This document shows positions 33,522-41,729 of a stretch of DNA of 64,000 nt, one piece after another. The stretch lies in assembly GCA_964531105.1 (NCBI GenBank), contig CAZHFN010000007.1, positions 9,370 to 73,369 of the forward strand. The letters are read 5' to 3'. Position numbers and translations under genes: made by a program. The notes under the pieces were generated by a model. It worked only from the letters and a program-made list of their open reading frames with translations, searched no databases and was not told where the DNA came from. Numbering within the stretch: position 1 is the first letter of the stretch; each line of letters starts with the position of its first letter. Origin of the DNA: UBA2256 sp964531105. Its GTDB lineage: Bacteria; Spirochaetota; Spirochaetia; Treponematales; Rectinemataceae.

Positions 33522-34467
33522 AGTAGTAATCCTCACCGGCCCAACGGGGTCGGGCAAGACGGAGCTCCTCGACGACCTGTTCGGCCGGGGGGCTCCGAAC
33601 TTTTTTCCCTTCAGCGGGTCGGCCCGGGGGCAGGAATACAAATCTGCGACGGTCATAAGCGCCGATTCAATGCAGGCCTACAGGGGCCTGGACATTGGCA
33701 CGGCGAAGCCCGATGTCCCACTGCGAGCCAGGCTTGTCCACGAGCTTATCGACATAAGGAATCCCGGCGAACACTATACGGCAGGCGACTTCGTGGGCCT
33801 CGCCGATGCGGTTTGTGCCGCTTCGGGCGCCCGGGCTGCGCTGCCCGTGGTCTCCGGGGGCACCGGCTTCTACCTTAAAAACTTTATCTGCGGCACCCCG
33901 GGCGCCCCGCCCTCGAATGCCCTTATCAGAGCCCAGGTGGCATCGGATTTGGAAAAACTCGGCAGCCAAGCTCTGAGGGATGAACTCCATGCCAAGGATC
34001 CTGAAAGCGCTGCGAGGATTCACGAAAGAGATATCTACCGGCTTACCAGGGCTGTGGAAATACTCAGGACCAGCGGGAAACCTCCATCCGTCTTTGCTCC
34101 TAAATCCATACCTCGAGCTGAGTACGAGTTCCTTGTCGTGGGCATTGAACGCCCCAGGCAAGAGCTGGCAGATCGAATCCACGCCAGGGTGAAGGCCATG
34201 TTCGATCAAGGCCTTCCCGATGAAATAAAAGCCTTGCGCAGCCAGGGCTACGATGCCTCTTCTCCGGCATTCAGGGCTATCGGCTATAGGGAGTTTTTTG
34301 AGATGGAGGGTGCCGACAATGCCAGCATTGCCGAGGCCATAGCCCTTCATAGCCTCCAGTATGCCAAACGGCAGATGACCTTCTTCAGGGCCTTGCCCGG
34401 CATCCAATGGATACAGCCTAAAAGCTCATTGCTGCGGGATCTTGTTACCGCATTTCTCTCGGCCTGA
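33517..34467 (+). CDS. miaA: tRNA dimethylallyltransferase, probable ATT start
   Basis: 316 residues from the proposed start. KVVILTGPTGSGKTELL is the P-loop at the N-terminus, VISADSMQAYRGLDIGTAKPD follows near 48, VVSGGTGFYLKNF near 120, and KRQMTFFR near the end. It transfers dimethylallyl to A37 of tRNAs reading UNN codons. No ATG, GTG, TTG or CTG lies in frame between the TGA at 33421 and the P-loop; the first ATG (33670) would remove the P-loop. ATT at 33517 shares its last base with the rpoZ stop (ATTAA) and gives a normal MiaA N-terminus. ATC at 33502, three bases after AGGTGG, is the other option. Confidence 0.85.
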   Translation: MKVVILTGPTGSGKTELLDDLFGRGAPNFFPFSGSARGQEYKSATVISADSMQAYRGLDIGTAKPDVPLRARLVHELIDIRNPGEHYTAGDFVGLADAVCAASGARAALPVVSGGTGFYLKNFICGTPGAPPSNALIRAQVASDLEKLGSQALRDELHAKDPESAARIHERDIYRLTRAVEILRTSGKPPSVFAPKSIPRAEYEFLVVGIERPRQELADRIHARVKAMFDQGLPDEIKALRSQGYDASSPAFRAIGYREFFEMEGADNASIAEAIALHSLQYAKRQMTFFRALPGIQWIQPKSSLLRDLVTAFLSA

Positions 34468-34483
34468 AACAAAGACCCACCCG

Positions 34484-34513
34484 TTGTTTCTTATCCGCCT
34501 TAGCGGGTATACT
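34484..34513 (+). promoter_or_regulatory. Candidate leaderless promoter of the 34522 gene
   Basis: TTGTTT (34484-34489) and TATACT (34508-34513) are 18 bases apart. The -10 box ends eight bases before the ATG at 34522 and no Shine-Dalgarno is visible. Confidence 0.5.
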
Positions 34514-34521
34514 CCAGCCCG

Positions 34522-35001
34522 ATGGATAAAACCCTCATCTACTCCGGATTGCTCGCCCTCCTGCCCATATCGGAGCTAAGGGGAGCCATACCCTATGCCG
34601 TATTGGCTGGAATGGACCTCCTGCCCGCCGCGCTATTCTGCATCGGACTCAATGCCTTGGTGCCATTCATCGCTTTTATCTTTCTCTCCACAGTCCACAA
34701 GCTTCTCTACAAACTGACCTTCTATCGCCGCTTTTTCGACCGTTTTGTAGAAAAGGCTAGGGGAAAGGTGCATGGCAAGGTAGAGCGCTATGGCTACTGG
34801 GGACTCTTGGTATTCGTTGCCATTCCCTTCCCCGTTACTGGAGCCTGGACTGGAACCCTCGGAGCCTGGGTGCTGGGCATGGAGAGGAAAAAGGCTATTC
34901 TGGCCATTGTTGGAGGGGTCCTGGTTTCCGGGCTCATAGTAAGCCTTCTAGTAGCACTTCTAGGCGCCGGCGCCGATATAATCTTCCTCAAGAAAGTTTA
35001 A
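34522..35001 (+). CDS. Small multidrug-export-family membrane protein (COG2426)
   Basis: 159 residues with four or five hydrophobic helices. LLPISELRGAIPYAVLAG at the N-terminus and FVAIPFPVTGAWTG near 95 are the PF06695 patterns. Family members are called small multidrug export proteins, but evidence of export is thin, and a distant relation to the DedA/SNARE-associated fold is possible. The ATG at 34522 appears to be the start of a leaderless transcript. Its end is 19 bases from the convergent methyltransferase. Confidence 0.8.
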   Translation: MDKTLIYSGLLALLPISELRGAIPYAVLAGMDLLPAALFCIGLNALVPFIAFIFLSTVHKLLYKLTFYRRFFDRFVEKARGKVHGKVERYGYWGLLVFVAIPFPVTGAWTGTLGAWVLGMERKKAILAIVGGVLVSGLIVSLLVALLGAGADIIFLKKV

Positions 35002-35020
35002 AATCCTGGGGGTATCCAGC

Positions 35021-35971
35021 TCACGAGGCTTCCAGGTTGATCCATGTGAGTTCGTGTCGGTTATGCCAAAGGTGGAGAAGCCTGGATCCCGGTATGCCGG
35101 CGAAAAGTTCGCAAGCCTCCCTGTCGAATGCGCTTCCCTGCATTTTTATTGTACAAACATAATTCTTGGCCAAACCTGACTCCAGCCATTGGCAAACCCA
35201 CTCGTAGAGCGCTTCGGGATAGCAGATCACATCAGAGCAGAGCCAGTCCACGGGCCCGATTTCTTTAGGCTTGAGAGTGAAGGCATCGTGCCTCAAATAT
35301 TCCACCCCCGGCAAGGCTGCCACCGAGGAATCCAGGGCGGCCCTGTCCACCGCGAGCACTCTCGCCCCCATGCCCGCGAGCGCCCAGGTCCAGCCCCCCG
35401 GGCTGGCTCCCGCATCCAGGCAAAAATCCCCCTCGCCGGGACGGCTGCCCGCCATAACCAGGGCCTCCCAGAGCTTGCGGTATGCCCGCGAGGGCGGTCC
35501 TACCCTGTCTTCCACAAAAGAGAATTCCCCGTTGGGAAAGGGACTCGAACAGAGGGCGGAGCCTAATAGGAGGTGTTCATCCAGGAGGGTGAATCCCCCC
35601 ATGGGCGCCTCGGGCACGTCGAAGGGGAATGTTTTTGGCTTGAGGGGGAGGGGAGGGAGAGCCTCGGTTATGAGCGCCATTCTGCGATGCAATCGTGTGG
35701 GGTAGGGAGCCCAGTTTCGCTGTACCGACCTGAGAGCTTTAGCCGCCTCGGATATTGAGCCAAACTCCAATAAAAAGGGTTTCAGCCATACATTGCGAGT
35801 CCAGTAGACTCGGCCGTCGCTGCCCGTGCCGGGATGAGGCGAGGGATCTGCGGCATCGGACCACGTGCTCACTAGCTCCTCGTCCAGTCTTGTGTAGCCT
35901 GGCAGTTCGTCCAGAAGGTGGTTCAGGAAACCCCTGGCCGCGAGGTAAGCCTTTCCTTGCACAAAGCGCAT
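35021..35971 (-). CDS. RlmM-like FtsJ-fold rRNA methyltransferase
   Basis: 316 residues. An N-terminal domain of RlmM/THUMP-like type (about 1-160) is followed by a Rossmann domain with DAGASPGGWTWALAGMGARV near 195, CSDVICYPE near 240 and CTIKMQGSAF near 275. The Asp, Lys and later Glu fit the K-D-K-E tetrad of 2'-O-methyltransferases, apart from the N-terminal Lys, which I cannot place with certainty. RlmM modifies C2498 of 23S rRNA; here the exact site is inferred. It is divergent from the HD gene. Confidence 0.8.
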   Translation of the reverse strand: MRFVQGKAYLAARGFLNHLLDELPGYTRLDEELVSTWSDAADPSPHPGTGSDGRVYWTRNVWLKPFLLEFGSISEAAKALRSVQRNWAPYPTRLHRRMALITEALPPLPLKPKTFPFDVPEAPMGGFTLLDEHLLLGSALCSSPFPNGEFSFVEDRVGPPSRAYRKLWEALVMAGSRPGEGDFCLDAGASPGGWTWALAGMGARVLAVDRAALDSSVAALPGVEYLRHDAFTLKPKEIGPVDWLCSDVICYPEALYEWVCQWLESGLAKNYVCTIKMQGSAFDREACELFAGIPGSRLLHLWHNRHELTWINLEAS

Positions 35972-36054
35972 GGCTGAACATAGCAGAAAGGAGCTTCCCT
36001 TTGCCAGGGCTCGACGTTACTCTAGACGAGAAAATGATTGAAAGAGGGAAACGC

Positions 36055-37308
36055 ATGAATGACATCCATTCGGCACTGATCGAGGGATTTGACCACGTTG
36101 TCAGAGATCCGGTGTGGAGCGATATAGCCCTGGACCAACCCCTCTTCAACCTTGCCCAGAGCCCTGCATTTGCCCTACTGGATGGCATTAGGCAGCTTGG
36201 ACCGGTAGCCCTGGTCTATCCCGGAGCTACCCACTCCAGAAGGGCTCACAGCCTGGGGGTCTATCATATAGCCAGAAGGTTTCTCCTGGCTCTCACCGAA
36301 CGTGGAAGGCTGCAGTCAGCAAGTCCGGGTGGAGCGCGATCGTTCTTGGTGGCCGCACTCTGCCATGATTTGGGCCACTATCCCTATGCCCATTCCCTTA
36401 AGGAGCTTCCCCTGGCCGCCCATGAGGCCATCGCCGGCAATCTAGTGCTGGAAGATCCTATCCGAAGCCTTATCCTGGAGTGTGGAGCCGTACCAGAGCA
36501 GGTGGCTTCCATCATTGATTGGGAAAGGGCTGCTCCCGACGATACCGAAACCCTCCTCTACCGGAGAATCCTTTCAGGGGTTCTGGACCCGGACAAGATC
36601 GATTACCTCACCAGGGATGCCTTTTACTGCGGCGTGCCCTATGGAATACAGGACGCTGATTTCATACTCAGGCGTATAGATGTGCATGAGGGCACTCTTC
36701 TCGTGGATGCCCGGGGCGAAATGAGCATTGAATCCATACTTTTTTCCAAATACCAGATGTACAAGGCGGTATATTGGCATTCCTCAGTGCGCTGCGCCAC
36801 CGCCATGGTAAAAAAGTCCGTGCTCGCAGCCCTTTCCGATGGGGTGCTGAGTCCTGAATGCCTTTACGGCCTGGATGATTCAGGCTTTGTCCGGCTTTTG
36901 GAAGAAAAATCCAAAGCTGGAGGGCAGGAGATGTTACAGCCCGCCCTGGATGCCTTAAAGGGGAGGCTGTATAGACTCGTGGCGGATCTTGCCTACGACC
37001 CGGCCTCTAACGTGCACGCCGACCTCAACGACCTAGGAAAACGCCGTGAGGCCGAGTCTACCCTCGCACTGGCAGCCAATCTGGGGGATTCCGATGTGCT
37101 TATCGACATTCCCGAACCCATAAGCTTTGAAAGCGATCTGGATATAGATACGGACCAGGGTCTGCTGCCTTTCTCCTCCTCCTCAGCAATTTTTGGTACC
37201 GACAGCGCCAGAAACCTGGTGGGAAACCTTAGGCGAATACGCATCTTTGTGCACTCCGGGGCGGAGGGCGGCACACTGCCGGAGCTTGCGGCCGAACTGC
37301 TGACCTAA
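36055..37308 (+). CDS. HD-domain phosphohydrolase, COG1078 dGTPase-like
   Basis: 417 residues. The HD metal motif is built from THSRRAHSLGVYHIA near 58, ALCHDLGHYPYAHSL near 100 and DPDKIDYLTRDAFYCGVPYG near 180. This is the YwfO/EF1143-like dNTP triphosphohydrolase group. The ATG at 36055 has GAGGGA upstream; ATG at 36034 is a weaker choice, and the frame open to 35755 lies inside the divergent gene. The C-terminal third is variable and includes a short acidic stretch. Confidence 0.85.
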   Translation: MNDIHSALIEGFDHVVRDPVWSDIALDQPLFNLAQSPAFALLDGIRQLGPVALVYPGATHSRRAHSLGVYHIARRFLLALTERGRLQSASPGGARSFLVAALCHDLGHYPYAHSLKELPLAAHEAIAGNLVLEDPIRSLILECGAVPEQVASIIDWERAAPDDTETLLYRRILSGVLDPDKIDYLTRDAFYCGVPYGIQDADFILRRIDVHEGTLLVDARGEMSIESILFSKYQMYKAVYWHSSVRCATAMVKKSVLAALSDGVLSPECLYGLDDSGFVRLLEEKSKAGGQEMLQPALDALKGRLYRLVADLAYDPASNVHADLNDLGKRREAESTLALAANLGDSDVLIDIPEPISFESDLDIDTDQGLLPFSSSSAIFGTDSARNLVGNLRRIRIFVHSGAEGGTLPELAAELLT

Positions 37309-37454
37309 AAGCATCAAGTCTTTTTCCTACATGATTTTTCTCTAAGCGCCCTATTTTCGATGACTAATTTAGAAAAGCTTCTCTTTATCTTAACATCCGT
37401 ATAGCAGTACTGCGAAAAAATATTGTTTCTGTCTATTCTTTCTCCCTCAATTCG
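37309..37454. other. AT-rich intergenic region before the dcw cluster
   Basis: This stretch is clearly richer in A and T than the flanking genes and contains no plausible gene. It holds a perfect 10-bp palindrome, GCAGTACTGC at 37404-37413, followed by an A-run. Together with the promoter and operator it makes the 217-base control region of mraZ. Confidence 0.5.
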
Positions 37455-37482
37455 TTGACAGTAATCCGTTTAGGGTTAAAAT
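37455..37482 (+). promoter_or_regulatory. Sigma-70 promoter of the dcw cluster
   Basis: A perfect -35 TTGACA (37455-37460) and a -10 TAAAAT (37477-37482) are 16 bases apart, putting the start site near 37489. Confidence 0.65.
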
Positions 37483-37530
37483 GGCATCAAGTGGTAAATT
37501 GTGGGAAAAGGTAGGAATTAGTGGCATGAA
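37481..37530 (+). promoter_or_regulatory. MraZ operator: five direct 10-bp repeats
   Basis: Successive ten-base blocks begin ATGGCA, GTGGTA, GTGGGA, GTAGGA and GTGGCA at 37481, 37491, 37501, 37511 and 37521. The TGGxA core recurs exactly every 10 bp, as in MraZ operators of E. coli (TGGGN with five-base spacers). The array starts at the -10 box and runs into the mraZ start codon. Confidence 0.7.
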
Positions 37531-37969
37531 CCTGTTGACCGGCGAGTTCAGGAATACCCTGGATGAAAAAGGCAGACTTTCTCTTCCCGCTCGCATGCGG
37601 AGCGAACTGCCCGGTCTTAACCTCGTGCTCACCCAGGGAATAGATAAATGCATTTGGGTGTTTCCGCCTCTCCAGTGGCAGGAGTTTTCCCAAAAACTCA
37701 TGGCCAGTACCAGTCTTTTCCAGGCCCGTTCCCGCCTGGTCCAGCGAAGAATTCTGGCTCCAGCCCAGGAAGCCGAGATAGACAGATTAGGCAGGATATC
37801 CATCCCCCAGAGCCTGAGAGAGTGGGCTGGGCTTTCCAGGGAATGCGTCATCCTGGGCATTTCTAAATACATCGAAATCTGGAACGCCGAAGAATACAAG
37901 AAATATCTGGACGAGAACCAGGGCGAATTCATGAGCGCCGCCGAAGAGCTGGGAGGCCTGACGCTTTAG
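37526..37969 (+). CDS. mraZ: Transcriptional regulator MraZ
   Basis: 147 residues with the two SpoVT/AbrB-like repeats: LDEKGRLSLPARMR near 15 and EIDRLGRISIPQSLR near 90, each with the DxxGR core. It represses the division/cell-wall cluster from its own operator. The ATG at 37526 (MNLLTGEF) matches family N-termini and has AGGA nine bases upstream; an earlier in-frame ATG at 37481 coincides with the -10 box and is rejected. Confidence 0.93.
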   Translation: MNLLTGEFRNTLDEKGRLSLPARMRSELPGLNLVLTQGIDKCIWVFPPLQWQEFSQKLMASTSLFQARSRLVQRRILAPAQEAEIDRLGRISIPQSLREWAGLSRECVILGISKYIEIWNAEEYKKYLDENQGEFMSAAEELGGLTL

Positions 37970-37983
37970 GCGTCGGGAAGCCC

Positions 37984-38913
37984 ATGCAGGAGCCGAAACA
38001 AGAAGCCGGGCAGGGTGGAGAGTTCATACTCCACAAGCCGGTCATGCTCCAGGAAGTGCTTTCCTTTTTCTCCATGCTTACTAATCCATCGCCCCTGGTC
38101 GTAGACTGCACCCTTGGGGCCGGCGGCCATGCCGAAGCCATTCTGGAACAAGCTCCTTCGGCGCGCTATGTCGGCATGGACGCTGACCCTCAAGCCCTAG
38201 AGCGTTCTGGGCGGCGCCTGAAAGCATATTCCGAAAGGCTTGAACTCCATGAGGGTTTTTTTGATGAAGTGTTGCCTTCCCTGTCCGAAAAAGGCTGTAA
38301 GGCGGATTTTATTCTTTTCGATTTAGGCCTCTCCACGCACCAATATCTGGATTCGGGCAGGGGTTTCAGCTTCAGCGCCGAAGAGCCCCTGGACATGAGG
38401 CTTTCCCCGGGCATCGATACTACTGCGGCGGATCTCATTCAGAGACTTCCTGAGGAAAAGCTCGCCGACCTCATTTACAAATACGGGGAAGAGCGCTATT
38501 CCAGGCGCATCGCCAGAGCCATTGTGGAATCCAGGAAAAACGCCCCGATCCGCAGCTCCAGCCTCCTGGCTTCGGTGATAGCACGCTCGGTGCCCCCCGC
38601 ATATCGCCATGGAAGGATCCATCCAGCCACCAGAAGCTTTCAGGCCCTGCGTATAGCAGTTAACGGTGAGCTCGAGCGTGAAGAGCGAGCCTTAGAGACG
38701 GCCGCCGCCATGCTCACTCCCTCGGGCATCGTGGTTGTTATTTCCTTTCATTCCCTGGAAGACAGGGTAGCCAAGCACTTCTGCAAAGATTTTTCCAGGA
38801 ATAGGGGATTCGAAGAGCTCTGCAAGACTCCTTTGGTGCCCAGCGCCGAAGAGTCCTCATCCAACCCGGCTTCCAGGTCGGCCAAGCTCCGGGCACTGAG
38901 GGCGGCGGCATGA
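37984..38913 (+). CDS. rsmH: 16S rRNA m4C1402 methyltransferase RsmH
   Basis: 309 residues. HKPVMLQEVL near 18 and VDCTLGAGGHAEAIL near 40 (SAM motif I) are MraW signatures, with DFILFDLGLSTHQYLD near 110 and RTFQALRIxVN-type sequence (ATRSFQALRIAVNGEL) near 215. It N4-methylates C1402 in the ribosomal P site. It follows mraZ as usual and overlaps ftsL by ATGA at 38910. Confidence 0.95.
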   Translation: MQEPKQEAGQGGEFILHKPVMLQEVLSFFSMLTNPSPLVVDCTLGAGGHAEAILEQAPSARYVGMDADPQALERSGRRLKAYSERLELHEGFFDEVLPSLSEKGCKADFILFDLGLSTHQYLDSGRGFSFSAEEPLDMRLSPGIDTTAADLIQRLPEEKLADLIYKYGEERYSRRIARAIVESRKNAPIRSSSLLASVIARSVPPAYRHGRIHPATRSFQALRIAVNGELEREERALETAAAMLTPSGIVVVISFHSLEDRVAKHFCKDFSRNRGFEELCKTPLVPSAEESSSNPASRSAKLRALRAAA

Positions 38914-39209
38914 AAGGCATGAAAACCGGACGTTTTTGGGTTTTGATGATAGTTGCCAGCCTCTTTGCCCTGGGCATGACCTGGCAGTCCAGCCGCTTTG
39001 CCGACCTAGCAGCCAGGGCCGATGAACTGGAGCGTGAGCAGGCCGCATGGATGGCTGAGAACCGCCGCATAGAGGCGGAAATAGCCCAGCTTTCCAGCAG
39101 GGAACGCTTGGAAACCATGGCACTGCGGATGGGGCTCAAGAAAGCCCAGCCCGAAGACAAGCTCAAGGTGATTGTGGATCCTTCCAGCTCCAAGGGGCTC
39201 AAGCCATGA
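38910..39209 (+). CDS. ftsL: Cell division protein FtsL-like
   Basis: 99 residues, bitopic: a basic N-terminus, a single membrane helix (about residues 8-26), then a coiled coil (about 30-70) and a short tail with ETMALRMGLKKAQPED, as in FtsL. Sequence conservation in FtsL is low, so the call leans on form and position between rsmH and murF. The ATG overlaps the rsmH stop and its end overlaps murF (ATGAG at 39206). Confidence 0.8.
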   Translation: MKGMKTGRFWVLMIVASLFALGMTWQSSRFADLAARADELEREQAAWMAENRRIEAEIAQLSSRERLETMALRMGLKKAQPEDKLKVIVDPSSSKGLKP

Positions 39210-40648
39210 GCCGCACCGACAGGATACTTTTCAGCGCCGGCGAGGCAGCCGGGCTGGTAGGTGGGGCGTGCAGGGGCAATTTGGAAGCGCTCATCGGCTC
39301 AGTAGCCGTGGATTCCCGGAAAGTAAAAGAAAATACCTTATTTGTGGCTTTGGCCGGCGAGAGAGTGGATGGACACGACTTTATCCACGCAGCCCTCCAG
39401 TCGGGAGCCAGCGCTATTGTGGCTGCCATGTCAAGAAAAGAAGAGGCCCGACGGGCTTTTTCAGAAGGCTGGTACTCCAAGTCTTGCCTGGTTCTTGTGG
39501 ATTCCCCCTTGGCCGCTTTGCAAGCTCTGGCCAGAGAGCACAGAAGAAGAATGAAGACTCTTTTCCGAATCGGGGTCACGGGATCTTCGGGTAAAACCAC
39601 GACCAAAGAATGCATCGCCGCGGCTTTAAGCACTTCCTATCCGGAGGGCAGCCTGGTGATGAACGAAGGCAACCTCAACTCCGATATAGGATTGTCCCTC
39701 TCCATGTTTGATCTGTGCCAAACCCATAGCATGGGCGTATTTGAGATGGGCATGAACAGAAAGGGAGAGATGGAGGAACTGGCGGCGATCTACGAGCCCG
39801 ACATGGTGGTGGTGACTAATATCGGCACCGCTCATATCGGCATCATCGGTTCCAGGGACGGGATCGCGGCGGAGAAGAAAATGGCATTCTCCCGCTTTAG
39901 CGGAACTCAGAGAGCCTTTGTGTGGAACGAGGATCCGTATAAGGCCTTCCTGGCACAGGGAGTACCCGGACGTTTCCTGGAATTCGGCATTGGGGCTACT
40001 CAAGGCCTTAAAGCAGCTTCAAGCCTGGGGCTTGAAGGCTGGATGCTGGACTGGAAGGACCAGAAATTTAGTTTTCCCCTCCCCGGACGCCATAACCTCC
40101 TGAATGCCCTTGCCGCCCTATCGGTTGCGGCGGAACTCCAGCTGGACCCCTCTCTCGTGGCCTCGGGGCTGTCCTCGGTAAAGCCTCTCTTTGGCCGCTC
40201 AGAGTTTTTGAAAGGAAAAATAGAACTTTTCATGGACTGCTACAACGCCAACCCCGATTCCATGTCCGCCGCCTTAGATTTCTGCGATTCGGTGGAAGCC
40301 AAGGGCAGGAGAATCTATGTCCTGGGTTCCATGAAGGAGTTGGGAGAGAGCTCCTCGAAAGAGCACAGACTTCTGGGTCGGAAGGCAGCCCTCTCCAAGG
40401 CTGAAGCTGTCTTTTTCTTCGGCGAAGAGACTCTTGAAAGTTTTATGGAGGCCAAAGCCCTGAACACGGCTTCGAAGGCCCGCATTTTCCACAGCCTGGA
40501 CATGGAAGAATTGGCAGATCTAGTCCTGGCCTATCTGGTCGAAGGCGACCTGGTCCTGCTCAAGGCTTCCAGGGGAATGGCCCTCGAAAGGTTGGCGGAC
40601 AGACTCGCCAATGCAGGTCTGGTGGACGGAGGTATCCATGCTTCGTGA
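39206..40648 (+). CDS. murF: UDP-MurNAc-tripeptide:D-Ala-D-Ala ligase MurF
   Basis: 480 residues. GVTGSSGKTTTKECIAAAL near 115 is the ATP-binding motif, FEMGMNRKGEMEELA near 180 and VVVTNIGTAHIG near 205 are Mur ligase motifs, and DCYNANPDSM near 340 is typical of MurF. It adds D-Ala-D-Ala in peptidoglycan precursor synthesis. ftsI and murE, which usually separate ftsL from murF, are absent here. It overlaps mraY by 11 bases. Confidence 0.93.
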   Translation: MSRTDRILFSAGEAAGLVGGACRGNLEALIGSVAVDSRKVKENTLFVALAGERVDGHDFIHAALQSGASAIVAAMSRKEEARRAFSEGWYSKSCLVLVDSPLAALQALAREHRRRMKTLFRIGVTGSSGKTTTKECIAAALSTSYPEGSLVMNEGNLNSDIGLSLSMFDLCQTHSMGVFEMGMNRKGEMEELAAIYEPDMVVVTNIGTAHIGIIGSRDGIAAEKKMAFSRFSGTQRAFVWNEDPYKAFLAQGVPGRFLEFGIGATQGLKAASSLGLEGWMLDWKDQKFSFPLPGRHNLLNALAALSVAAELQLDPSLVASGLSSVKPLFGRSEFLKGKIELFMDCYNANPDSMSAALDFCDSVEAKGRRIYVLGSMKELGESSSKEHRLLGRKAALSKAEAVFFFGEETLESFMEAKALNTASKARIFHSLDMEELADLVLAYLVEGDLVLLKASRGMALERLADRLANAGLVDGGIHAS

Positions 40649-41720
40649 ACTGCTGCTCCCTCTCGTTAAATATTTCTCACCTTTTAATATTTTCCGTTAC
40701 CTCACCTTCCGCTCCGCATATGCGGCGGTGAGTGCGCTTCTGATTGTGTTTCTGCTGGGCCCCCTGGTGATCAAGAAGCTACGGCTGCTGAAGTTTGGCC
40801 AGTCCGTGCGTCTGGACGGACCGGAAAGTCATCTGGTTAAGTCTGGAACCCCCACCATGGGCGGGGTTCTCATTGTCATTTCCGTGGCTGTCTCGGTGAT
40901 TCTCTGGCAGGATGTCCGCAACCCTCTCACATGGATAGCCCTCTTCGCCCTTCTGGGCTTCGGCCTCATTGGCAGCGCCGACGACTGGCTCAAGATCAAG
41001 AAAAAGAACTCCGATGGGCTTTCGGCCGGCAAAAAGTTGTTTTTCCAGTTCCTCGTATCTGGGGTTGTAGTCGTGGGGCTCTATCTCACGGGAGGCGAGG
41101 GCGCCACCAAGCTTTATCTTCCCTTTTTCAAGAATTATATCATCGATCTGGGTTTCGCCTGGATTCCCCTGGCCATGATCTACGTCACCGCCTGGTCGAA
41201 TGCGGTCAATATCACCGACGGCCTGGACGGCCTAGCTACAGGGCTTATCATCATGGCCCTCCTGGCCTTCTCGATCCTGACCTATGTAAGCGGACGGGCC
41301 GACTGGTCTGGTTACCTGGGGATTCCCTACATCCGCGGCGCAGGCGAGCTGACGGTCTTCAACCTGGCGCTTTTGGGAGCCTGCACCGGCTTCCTCTGGT
41401 TCAACTCCCATCCAGCCGAGGTCTTCATGGGCGACTCGGGCTCCCTTTCCCTGGGCGGAGTGCTGGCCGTTCTCTCCCTTATTGTCAAGAAGGAAGCCCT
41501 TCTTCTACTTATCGGTGGAGTCTTTGTAATGGAACTGGGTTCTGTAATGCTCCAGGTTCTCTATTTCAAGGCGACCAAGGGCAAGCGCCTCTTCAGGATG
41601 GCTCCCATCCACCATCACTTTGAACTCTCGGGCCTCAAGGAAACCAAGGTTGTCGTCCGATTCTGGATACTGGGCGGCATGTTCGCATTGCTGGCGCTCT
41701 CGACGCTGAAGATTCAGTAG
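40638..41720 (+). CDS. mraY: Phospho-MurNAc-pentapeptide transferase MraY
   Basis: 360 residues with about ten membrane helices. SADDWLKIKKKNSDGLS near 115, NITDGLDGLATG near 190, VFMGDSGSLSLGG near 265 and PIHHHFELSG near 325 are the catalytic loop motifs. It makes lipid I. The ATG at 40638 has GGAGG five bases upstream and overlaps the end of murF; the longer in-frame start at 40611 is not needed. Confidence 0.96.
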   Translation: MLRELLLPLVKYFSPFNIFRYLTFRSAYAAVSALLIVFLLGPLVIKKLRLLKFGQSVRLDGPESHLVKSGTPTMGGVLIVISVAVSVILWQDVRNPLTWIALFALLGFGLIGSADDWLKIKKKNSDGLSAGKKLFFQFLVSGVVVVGLYLTGGEGATKLYLPFFKNYIIDLGFAWIPLAMIYVTAWSNAVNITDGLDGLATGLIIMALLAFSILTYVSGRADWSGYLGIPYIRGAGELTVFNLALLGACTGFLWFNSHPAEVFMGDSGSLSLGGVLAVLSLIVKKEALLLLIGGVFVMELGSVMLQVLYFKATKGKRLFRMAPIHHHFELSGLKETKVVVRFWILGGMFALLALSTLKIQ

Positions 41721-41729
41721 GAGCGGCAG

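Noticed and set aside
33670..34467. miaA read from its first ATG at 33670
   Set aside because: This would remove the P-loop GPTGSGKT, which is in frame just upstream and is essential in the family.
35755..36054. HD phosphohydrolase extended upstream of 36055
   Set aside because: That part overlaps the opposite-strand methyltransferase and has no family pattern; GAGGG before 36055 supports the shorter form.
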